A stretch of 21,570 nt of DNA from an uncultured Methanobrevibacter sp. Its GTDB lineage: Archaea > Methanobacteriota > Methanobacteria > Methanobacteriales > Methanobacteriaceae. Position 1 is the first letter of the stretch. The number at the start of each line of letters is the position of its first letter. Below the pieces are notes generated by a model, which ran no database searches, was not told the origin of the DNA, and worked only from the letters and a program-made list of their open reading frames with translations. The stretch spans positions 1 to 21,570 of the forward strand of contig CAJOMK010000006.1 of the NCBI GenBank assembly GCA_905235495.1, in the 5' to 3' direction. Made by a program: the position numbers and the translations under genes. This document shows positions 1 through 7,275 of this stretch, piece after piece.

Positions 1-1
1 A

Positions 2-139
2 ATAGCTATTGAAGAGCTATTGTTTGATGAGGATTTGTCCAAGACTTATGGTGATAATGGAAAAAGACTCATCAAAGAGAAATATAATTGGGATATGATT
101 AATAGTCAAATTTTAGAAATTTATGAAAAATTATTATGA
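2..139 (+). CDS. glycosyltransferase, C-terminal end (partial)
   Basis: An open frame enters from the left edge and ends with TGA at 137-139, giving the last 45 residues of a protein. The tail reads ...YGDNGKRLIKEKYNWDM then ...ILEIYEKLL, the usual ending of GT4-type GT-B glycosyltransferases, where a final amphipathic helix packs back onto the N-terminal domain. The catalytic part lies outside the window, so donor and acceptor are unknown. Its place at the edge of a surface-polysaccharide region fits a role in glycan assembly. Assignment to the GT-B superfamily rests on this tail only. Confidence 0.6.
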   Translation: MAIEELLFDEDLSKTYGDNGKRLIKEKYNWDMINSQILEIYEKLL

Positions 140-201
140 TTATCCTAAAAGAAAAATCATATGATTATTCTAAAAGAAAAAGTATTAGGATTATCCTAAA
201 A
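138..201. repeat. three 13-bp direct repeats with an embedded palindrome
   Basis: GATTATCCTAAAA occurs at 138-150 and 189-201, with a one-base variant (GATTATTCTAAAA) at 163-175, so the copies are 25 and 26 bp apart. The last copy forms a perfect inverted repeat with bases before it: TTAGGAT (185-191), T, ATCCTAA (193-199). The first copy overlaps the stop codon of the glycosyltransferase. It could be an operator array or part of a transcript end; nothing decides between these. The rest of the gap to 441 is A/T-rich and shows no gene. Confidence 0.55.
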
Positions 202-340
202 CGGTTTTATCTTTAAAAAACTATTTATTTTTATTTTACTCATTTTTTATAATTTTAATCAATTTTTTCTATTTTTCTTAATTAAAATCTAAAAAATCTC
301 ACTTGAAATTTAATTTAATCATAATGTTTAAAAATAATAA

Positions 341-352
341 ATTATAAATATA
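341..352 (+). promoter_or_regulatory. possible TATA box for the zinc-ribbon/NERD-like gene
   Basis: ATTATAAATATA at 341-352 is the best TATA-like element ahead of the start at 442. Transcription would begin near 370-378. The background is so A/T-rich that the call is weak. Confidence 0.3.
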
Positions 353-441
353 ATGTTAATATTAATTTATTAGAGTAATCCATAAATCTTTTAGTATTTT
401 TGATAAAAAATAGATTACAAATAAACGTGAGTAGGGATAAG

Positions 442-2237
442 ATGAAAGTGGTTGTATGTCAGAAATGTGGTGCTAAATATCAGCTTGATGATGGAGATGA
501 TATCAATGCATTCGAATGTTCTGTTTGTTCTGGAAATCTGGAGGAATTAACAAGTTTTTCAGTTAGTGAAGAACAAGTTTCCTCTGATTTTAATTCGCAG
601 AATTATTCTGATTCTGTAATGGTCTATTGTGTAAATTGCGGATTAAAATATCAATTAAGTGAAAATGATGATATAAACGAATTTGAATGTGATAGTTGTG
701 GTGGATCTTTGGATTATGTTTCCAATATGGATTATGCATCAACTGAAGACACTTCTACTGTTTTTATAGACAACCTACGCTCTGAAAACGAAATCGATGA
801 GATTATTCCTATTCATGCTGAGGCTAGTTATTCTGATTCTGATGTTGATGAGATTATTCCTATTCATGCTGAGAATATGAATATGTTGAAGAGGAGTATG
901 TACTTGAAGACAGCTACGAAACTGATGATGAAGTAATCTCCTATGGTTCCATCTATGACTCCACACTTGGAGTTTCTGATGAAATTATTCCTATTCATGC
1001 TGAACAAAGGAATAGGGAAACTTCAAGAGACATTGCCACAGGTTTTGCTTATGCTCCTGAAGAGGAATATGGAGAAGCTCAAGAAGAAAGACTTGTTGAA
1101 ATTACAGACATTCCCGAAGATGAAATGCCTGAATCTCCAGTTTCATTAAACAGACAGAAGTTATCTGAAGAAGATCAAAAATTATTTGCAAGAGTTCAAA
1201 ATGAAATGGTCTTTGACAGTCCTGAAGAATACGAAGCATTCAAGCTTGCTCGCTATAAGTATTATGTAGCTTTAAGCGATTCCCTTAAAGATGATTACAT
1301 TAAATCAATGGATAAGGAATTCTATAAGGGAAGTTCCGTAAAACGTTTAATCAAAAGAGGTGAAGAAAGCGTTAAACGTGGAAACTTAACTGCAAGTGGT
1401 GAGGATGCTTTAGTCACTCAAGAAACTGTTGAATTGATGAAAGCTCAAAACAGGGTTTATGAACCTAAGAAAACCTATGCTGATGTTTATATATTGGTTG
1501 GTGCATTCGCTTTAGTTGTTTCTGCAGTTTATTACTTCTTTGTCAGTAGAATATGGTATTCATTGGTAGGTATAACTCTCGGTGTTCTTATATTAAGTTT
1601 CGGTCTTTACAAGAGATACGCTTTCAATAATTACATTGCTCGTGGAAGAATTATTCGTGAAAGATTACTTGCTCTTCCTAATGATTTCTATGTATTTTAT
1701 GCGGTTCAACCACCTCAATCCAAGGATATCATTAACCATGTAGTTGTTGGACCAACTGGTGTTTTCACAATTTTATCCAAAAGATATGATTCCAAGGATT
1801 ATAAGAATAAGGTAAAATCAGAAAGTGAAACGGATGCAATGGTAAGTGATTCAGCTTCAATCCAGAATTATATGGATAAGAAAAATACCTTGGAACTCCA
1901 AACTGGTCAAAAAGATAATCAAACAAGATTTGAGTTTGGTAATGAAGAGATTCATTTTGTTGACAATAGCCAAATCAAACGTAAAGCTTTGGAATTAAAT
2001 GAAGATTTAGCCATTTTCCTTGACAGCAAAGGATTTAGTGGAATTTACATCGAACCTCTTATTGGTTTTGTAAATGATGATTTAGCTATTTTAAATGTGA
2101 TTCTTACCAATGAAGACTTGTTCATTGATGAATTGTTCAATAAGATGATTCGTGGTCAAAAAAGAATTGATGAATTAACCGTTGCTAAAATAGCAAGATT
2201 ATTATCTTATTATTCTGCAGATTGTTCTGTATTATAA
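442..2237 (+). CDS. double zinc-ribbon membrane protein with NERD-like domain (frameshifted)
   Basis: The gene is read in one frame from ATG 442 and in another from about 873 to TAA 2235-2237. Adding one base after 873 joins them into a protein of about 598 residues. Order of parts: two zinc ribbons with the same spacing (CxxC-16-CxxC; first at C6, C9, C26, C29; the second begins VYCVNCG), both containing YQL and DDIN-F-EC. Next comes an acidic linker with three copies of DEIIPIHAE (796-822, 847-873, 978-1004). A charged helical region follows, then two membrane helices (about residues 347-368 and 371-390). The last part contains INHVVVGPTGVF, which resembles the core of the nuclease-related (NERD) domain. 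The NERD acidic positions look changed (N432 and L445 where Asp and Glu are usual; K447 kept), so nuclease activity is doubtful. This alignment is from memory of the family. Function is unknown; a membrane-tethered sensor or nucleic-acid-binding role is a guess. Confidence 0.65.
796..1004 (+). repeat. three copies of a 27-bp coding repeat (DEIIPIHAE)
   Basis: Copies lie at 796-822, 847-873 and 978-1004. The first two are identical in DNA and 51 bp apart (17 codons). The third differs at third codon positions and lies 131 bp after the second. The third copy is in another frame, which shows independently that one base is missing between 873 and 978: with it the spacing becomes 132 bp, or 44 codons. 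Confidence 0.85.
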
Positions 2238-2333
2238 TAATTTAATTTTTACTTTTTTTATTTTCATTTTTTATAAATTTTATTTGGATATTAGATTAAT
2301 TTTATTTCATTTAATTTCATTTAGTGTGGTAAT

Positions 2334-2840
2334 ATGATTTCTAAAATTTTTAATGCAGTCAAGTCCATTAAAAGAAAGTATTATACTTTTAGGGTAAAAA
2401 GAGTCTGCAAATCATGTGGAAATGATTTAACTGTAAATAATTATTCCTATGTCACTCCCAAAACAAGTCTTGGAAACAACGTCAACTTCAATGGAATTAA
2501 AATTCAAGGAACAGCCAATGTGGGGATTGGAGATAATTTCCACTCTGGAATTGAATGTATGATTATCACTGACAGCCATAATTATGAAGGGAAAGCTATT
2601 CCTTATGATGAAACTGTCATTTCCAAAGATGTAATCATCGAAGACAGTGTATGGTTGGGAAATCGTGTTATTGTTCTTCCAGGTGTTAGAATTGGTGAAG
2701 GTGCTATCATTCAGGCAGGAAGTGTTGTAGTGAAGGACATTCCTAAATGTGCAATTGCTGGTGGACACCCTGCAAATGTATTTTCTTCAAGAGATATGGA
2801 TCATTATGAAGAGTTAAAAAAAGAAGGAAAGTTTCATTAA
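2334..2840 (+). CDS. hexapeptide-repeat (left-handed beta-helix) O-acetyltransferase
   Basis: The 168-residue product belongs to the WbbJ/maltose-acetyltransferase class of acyl-CoA-dependent sugar O-acetyltransferases. Hexapeptide turns run through about residues 40-145, with the typical segments SLGNNVNFNG, DSHNYEG (containing the catalytic-type His), VIIEDSVWLGNRVIVLPGV and IGEGAIIQAGSVVVKDIP, ending in the usual AIAGGHPANV. The length is normal for the family. ATG 2334 follows GTGGTAAT, an acceptable binding site. It lies alone on the plus strand beside the nonulosonate cassette and probably acetylates a surface sugar. The exact substrate cannot be read from the sequence. Confidence 0.85.
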   Translation: MISKIFNAVKSIKRKYYTFRVKRVCKSCGNDLTVNNYSYVTPKTSLGNNVNFNGIKIQGTANVGIGDNFHSGIECMIITDSHNYEGKAIPYDETVISKDVIIEDSVWLGNRVIVLPGVRIGEGAIIQAGSVVVKDIPKCAIAGGHPANVFSSRDMDHYEELKKEGKFH

Positions 2841-2887
2841 ATTAATGGCTATTTTTGCATATTTCTCATAAATTAATGACTATTTTT
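2839..2887. repeat. 18-bp direct repeat after the acetyltransferase
   Basis: AAATTAATGGCTATTTTT (2839-2856) and AAATTAATGACTATTTTT (2870-2887) differ at one base and lie 31 bp apart, starting on the stop codon of the acetyltransferase. The rest of the gap to 3030 is A/T-rich spacer between convergent genes, with T-runs on both strands that could end transcription. Confidence 0.5.
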
Positions 2888-3030
2888 ACAGATTTTACTT
2901 TTAGAAGAATTTTTATTTTTTTCATGTTTATGATTGAAAAATTTTTGTTTAATTATCTATTTTTCACATTTACACAATAATGATTTTTCACAAAAAAATT
3001 TCATTTAATTTAATTAATTTTAGCTTCAAT

Positions 3031-4473
3031 TTAATGAATCAAATCCTTAAAGATTGCTATTTCTTTCATTGTTACTGCCTTTAAAATGAAGATGATTGAA
3101 AAGTATACAATTACTCCAACAATGATGGATATCAAGACATTAATAATTCCATTTGGATTCATTATATGGACAATGATTCCCATAATGACTGAAGCTATAA
3201 CTATTTTTAAAAGTTCCTTTTTATTGAATGGCAATCTCATGGTCTTCTTGCTTGCAATGGCTGTTACAGCAAATGCCAAGATGTAGCAAATAAGTGTAGC
3301 AATAGTTGCTCCAAGAATGTTTAAGTAAGGAACAAGCAATAGATTCAACACAATATTTGAAATAGCTACAATGATCCATAGTTTTCCTAAAATCATTGTG
3401 TTCTTTTCTAAAATAAGAATATTGTTTGTGATTCCATACATTCCCATGAATATTGCTCCAAGGCAGACAAGTGGAGTAACCATATAACCTCCAAGTGCAA
3501 TCTCAGGTGTTGTGATTATGTATAGCAACGGTTTGGAAAGCACGTTCATTCCTACAGCTGCAGGTACAGTGAGGAGAAGATAATACTTCATGGAATAGCT
3601 TAGGTATTTATCCACTTCGCCTATGTTTCCATTTTCATAATGTTCTGGCAGTACAGCTGGTAGGAGAACTGCAAATGGTGAAAGGAACATTAGCAATATG
3701 CTCCCTAATGCGTATCCCGGTGAATAGCATCCAACAGCTGCAGATCCTATGAGGATTCCTATAACATATTTGTCACTTGAATCCACTACCCAACTTGATA
3801 CATTGCTTGGAATGGTAGGCAATGCAAAGGCAAGCTGTTCCTTTAAGTTGGACCATTTTCCAATTCCAATTCCAAGGTATCTGACAATTAAAAATGCCAT
3901 CATGATGAATACTGCCACATAACCTGTTAAAAGACCAAGCACAACTGTTTCAATATTATAACCTGCATATGTAAGGTATATGCTTACGAATACCCCAATA
4001 TAACTCTGCAATACAAGGAACAATGAGTATCTTTTCATTTGTTGGAATGTTCTGAAGTAGGATATTAGCATTAGGTTCATACATGCAAAGAATGAAATTG
4101 CAGTTGTAATGTATAAAACTTGCATGCTTTCATTGAATAATGCGTTTGCTATTGTATTTCCAAAGAACAGGAACAATAAACAAATAATCAATGTGGAAAT
4201 GAATGTTAAGGTGATCATTGGATAAAAAGAGTCCTTAATTTTTTCCTTATCCTTTTCAGCAGAAAGGAATCTCACCATTGTGTATGGAAGCCCAAGATTT
4301 GCAATGTTTGGAACAAGTGCGATGGTTGTGTTGACCTGTGCCCACATACCATATTCTGCTGTGGTGAATGATTTTGTAATGATCGGGATAAAGATTAGGC
4401 TACTGAGAGAGATTAGGATGTTTGTCAATCCCACTAATCCTATTCTTTGTATAAATCGCACATATTCGTTCAT
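3031..4473 (-). CDS. Wzx-like polysaccharide flippase (MOP superfamily)
   Basis: The 480-residue product is almost wholly hydrophobic, with about 12-14 predicted membrane helices. It starts with the family's usual ERIG/QRIG-type beginning (NEYVRFIQRIGLVGLTN) and carries ITKSFTTAEYGMWAQ, typical of oligosaccharide flippases that move lipid-linked glycans across the membrane. The length is normal. ATG 4473 is preceded by an excellent site (GAGGTGATTAG), so the start is firm. It is the last gene of the minus-strand cassette, 38 bases after the transferase, and presumably exports the nonulosonate-bearing unit. Substrate specificity cannot be inferred. Confidence 0.85.
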   Translation of the reverse strand: MNEYVRFIQRIGLVGLTNILISLSSLIFIPIITKSFTTAEYGMWAQVNTTIALVPNIANLGLPYTMVRFLSAEKDKEKIKDSFYPMITLTFISTLIICLLFLFFGNTIANALFNESMQVLYITTAISFFACMNLMLISYFRTFQQMKRYSLFLVLQSYIGVFVSIYLTYAGYNIETVVLGLLTGYVAVFIMMAFLIVRYLGIGIGKWSNLKEQLAFALPTIPSNVSSWVVDSSDKYVIGILIGSAAVGCYSPGYALGSILLMFLSPFAVLLPAVLPEHYENGNIGEVDKYLSYSMKYYLLLTVPAAVGMNVLSKPLLYIITTPEIALGGYMVTPLVCLGAIFMGMYGITNNILILEKNTMILGKLWIIVAISNIVLNLLLVPYLNILGATIATLICYILAFAVTAIASKKTMRLPFNKKELLKIVIASVIMGIIVHIMNPNGIINVLISIIVGVIVYFSIIFILKAVTMKEIAIFKDLIH

Positions 4474-4511
4474 CTAATCACCTCATCTTTTTACAATGGT
4501 TTTCAAAGTTT

Positions 4512-6005
4512 TTAAAGAAGATCAATCTTTTTAAAAACAGTTTTGTCAAAGTTTTTAAAGAAGTAATCCTTATCATATTCCTTAAACTCTACTTCGCCGG
4601 TTTCATCTTTGATAATATAATTTATTAGTTCTTCACTATCTTTAACTTTTTTTACAATATCCTTTTCGATCAAATCATCCAAATATTCCACTCCTGGAAC
4701 ATCAATGATGAATGTTTTGCAATCGAAAGCAAGTCCTTCATAGATTGCTGTGGAGAATGCACCTACTTGATAATGGCTTTTGGCAAACAATTCATATAAT
4801 GGAGGTTGGCTTCCATCGATTACTTTAAAGTTATCGAATTCTTCTACGGCTTTATTTAGGTATTCGTAGTTTTCTCTCCAAGTTCCGTATTCTCCAGGAT
4901 GCAATTTATAAATGATTTGGTAATTTTCATTGACTTTTGAAGCCAGTTCATAAGCCAGTTTGGATAAATATTTTCCAATTACTCCTTGTGAAATGAATAA
5001 TATTTGATTATTTTCAGACTCTTGATTGGACTTTTCTTCAACTATTTTCATATATGTTCTTGAGTTTTCTTCAAAGTATGGAAAACCCATTGAAATTATA
5101 TTTTCTGAGTCTATTGGATAGTTGCATGCAGTTTTCCAATAATCTCCAAAACTCAGTGTCTTATCTGGGAAATATTCAATTTCCTTAATTTCACCATTGA
5201 ATTTCATTGTATTTTCTGGATATGAGTATCCTAAATGGTATGGGCTAATGGTTCCATGCTGCAATTCAATAATTTCAATATTCATTTTCTTGCAGGCTGC
5301 AATCAATGCCTTGTTTTCATAAGCCACTACAAGAAATACAAGTTTTGGATTTCTCTTTTGAAGAAGTTCAATATACTTTTTATAATCGTATTGGAAATTA
5401 AGGATATAATCTTCAATAATTCTGAATAAATCTATTTCTATTTTGAAGATGGTTTCTAGCTCATTTTTCACTGAATCGATCAATTCTCTTTCTTCTTTAG
5501 TAAATGGAACTTTTCCCCTATTTCTTGTTTTATGAATAAATGAGCCTAAAAGGATTCTGTCATTGAATTTGACATTATTTTCCTTGATGTTCCTATCGCT
5601 TCTAAAATGATTATTAAGATATGGGGATTCAATTGTTTCAAAACTCTTTCCCATTTCATTAAGGACATCCTTTAAAAAATAGCTATAGATGTCTTGATAT
5701 TCATCTTGGAATATGACTTTTCTAGGATGGTCAAATATCAATACATCAAGATTTTCATTTCCACTTAACGGATTTGACAATACACTGTTTTTAGCAAATG
5801 GCATGAATGATTTTAGCTTATCAAATAATGAAAGACTGGACTGCTGAGCAGATTCAAAAACATTTGTCTCTATGGTTATTTCATAGTATAAATACATTCT
5901 AATCAATTGCCAAGGATAACAATCTTGAATCATCTTATGATTCAATTCATATTTCTCTTCAAGATTCCAAATCTTTTGACAAATTTCCTTTACTGTAAAA
6001 GTCAT
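4512..6005 (-). CDS. GT-B-like surface glycan transferase, candidate nonulosonate transferase
   Basis: The 497-residue product has no signal peptide or clear membrane helix. Motifs seen are EIIELQHGTISPYH (QHG at 249-251), YKLHPGEYGTW (HPGE at 369-372) and GAFSTAIYEGLAFD (418-424). The QHG, HPxE and S/T-x-x-x-EG trio marks GT-B enzymes of the capsule-synthesis and sialyltransferase/CDP-glycerol-transferase type, which use CMP- or CDP-linked donors. The next genes upstream make and activate a sialic-acid-like sugar, so a CMP-nonulosonate transferase is the most economical reading; this is inference from context. The start at 6005 follows AAGGAA. The first 80 residues are not recognisable. Confidence 0.6.
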   Translation of the reverse strand: MTFTVKEICQKIWNLEEKYELNHKMIQDCYPWQLIRMYLYYEITIETNVFESAQQSSLSLFDKLKSFMPFAKNSVLSNPLSGNENLDVLIFDHPRKVIFQDEYQDIYSYFLKDVLNEMGKSFETIESPYLNNHFRSDRNIKENNVKFNDRILLGSFIHKTRNRGKVPFTKEERELIDSVKNELETIFKIEIDLFRIIEDYILNFQYDYKKYIELLQKRNPKLVFLVVAYENKALIAACKKMNIEIIELQHGTISPYHLGYSYPENTMKFNGEIKEIEYFPDKTLSFGDYWKTACNYPIDSENIISMGFPYFEENSRTYMKIVEEKSNQESENNQILFISQGVIGKYLSKLAYELASKVNENYQIIYKLHPGEYGTWRENYEYLNKAVEEFDNFKVIDGSQPPLYELFAKSHYQVGAFSTAIYEGLAFDCKTFIIDVPGVEYLDDLIEKDIVKKVKDSEELINYIIKDETGEVEFKEYDKDYFFKNFDKTVFKKIDLL

Positions 6006-6014
6006 AAAAATTCC

Positions 6015-6093
6015 TTTTTAGTTATTTATGATAAAATATTTTTGATAGATTTTTTGATTCTTTTTAGTTATTTATGTTAAGATATTTTTGATA
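6015..6093. repeat. 33-bp direct repeat, 46-bp period, upstream of the transferase
   Basis: Bases 6015-6047 and 6061-6093 match at 31 of 33 positions (both begin TTTTTAGTTATTTATG and end ATATTTTTGATA). The copy nearest the gene abuts its ribosome binding site on the minus strand, so the duplication looks like a copy of the leader just ahead of the transferase. Confidence 0.75.
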
Positions 6094-6112
6094 ATTAATG
6101 AATCTTTTAATA

Positions 6113-7183
6113 TTATTCTAAATATTCATATTTAAGCAATTCGTCTTCTGCAATGTCTATCTTTGCCTTTTTGCCGATTATATTATCCATTTCACTTGGG
6201 GAAATACCTGTTCCTGGTCTTTTGTATGTAAGCATATCTTCAGTGATTAAAGTTCCTTCCTTAATGCATATGTTTGCAACAATGGAACGTCTTGCCTGTT
6301 TTCTTGATTCTCCTTCACAAGGCAATGGAACCTTATCATATTGTCCATTGATTGTTTTGATTAGTTCTATGTTTTTACAGAACTTTCTTACATCATCAGG
6401 ATCCATTCCATGATAATGGTCGTTTCCCTGCAATGTCTTGTCTAATGTATAATGCTTTTCAAGTATATTTGCACCATAAAGATAAGCAGTTGTTAAAATA
6501 AGCATATTTTCATCAGGTTTTGTGTGGTCGGAGTAACCTATTTCATAATCTTGATATAAATCCTTAAGGTTTTTAATCATAAGCAGATTAGCGTCACTGT
6601 TGTCTGTTGGATATGAAAGAACACAGTGCATGATTCCAATTCCTGCTTCTCCATTTGTGTATTTCTCATTTGCCTTTTCTATTGTGTCAATAGCTAACTT
6701 TATCTCATCAAGATTGGAAGCTCCAGTTGAGATGATAATGTCTTTTCCCTTTTCAGCTATTTTTTCAATGAAAGGAATGTTTGTAAGGTCTGATGATGAT
6801 ATCTTATAGACATCAATAAATTCATCCAAATAATCTATTGAATCAAAATCAAATGGTGTGGATAGGAACATGATTCCAATCTCATTGCAGTAGTCTGCTA
6901 TTTCTCTGTATTCTGCTTCTCCAAATGAATCAAACTTTTTAAACAATTCGTATTGTGAAGTGGTAGGTTCTTCATTTGTATCCCAATATGCGGGAGAGTT
7001 TTTGGAAGCTATTGTATTTGCTTTATATGATTGGAATTTAACTGCATTGCAACCTGCATCCTTTGCTTCTTTCACCATTAGTTTAGTTGCATCCATATTG
7101 CTTATATTTTCCTTTTTTGCAATATCATAATAGTTTACTCCTATTTCAGCTATTAAAAATGGTTCTTCATTAAATATGCTCAT
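6113..7183 (-). CDS. neuB: NeuB-family nonulosonic acid synthase (sialic/legionaminic/pseudaminic type)
   Basis: The 356-residue enzyme condenses phosphoenolpyruvate with a six-carbon amino sugar to give a nine-carbon 2-keto acid. The TIM-barrel part (about 1-285) shows FLIAEIGVN, NAVKFQSYKA, FLSTPFDFDS, YKISSSDLTNIPFI, IISTGAS, GYSDHT and ILEKHYTLDK followed by GNDHYHGMDPDD, where this family has its metal- and substrate-binding residues. The C-terminal 60 residues are an antifreeze/SAF domain (EGTLITEDML, GIS). Length is normal. The start at 7183 is set by GGTGA four bases upstream. The pairing with a PseG-like domain favours a pseudaminic-type product, but the family alone does not separate Neu5Ac, legionaminic and pseudaminic synthases. 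Confidence 0.88.
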   Translation of the reverse strand: MSIFNEEPFLIAEIGVNYYDIAKKENISNMDATKLMVKEAKDAGCNAVKFQSYKANTIASKNSPAYWDTNEEPTTSQYELFKKFDSFGEAEYREIADYCNEIGIMFLSTPFDFDSIDYLDEFIDVYKISSSDLTNIPFIEKIAEKGKDIIISTGASNLDEIKLAIDTIEKANEKYTNGEAGIGIMHCVLSYPTDNSDANLLMIKNLKDLYQDYEIGYSDHTKPDENMLILTTAYLYGANILEKHYTLDKTLQGNDHYHGMDPDDVRKFCKNIELIKTINGQYDKVPLPCEGESRKQARRSIVANICIKEGTLITEDMLTYKRPGTGISPSEMDNIIGKKAKIDIAEDELLKYEYLE

Positions 7184-7275
7184 ATTTTCACCTATTGCTT
7201 ATGATTATAATTATTAAGATAATTAATTAGTTTTAATTAGTAATTAGATTTGATTATTTGATATAAATTAAAAAA

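Noticed and set aside
943..1149. Plus-strand reading frame of 68 codons
   Set aside because: It lies out of frame over the acidic linker of the membrane-protein gene; the frame carrying the third DEIIPIHAE copy is the real one.
1674..1800. Active NERD nuclease
   Set aside because: The expected acidic residues appear to be Asn and Leu in this copy, so only a NERD-like fold is proposed.
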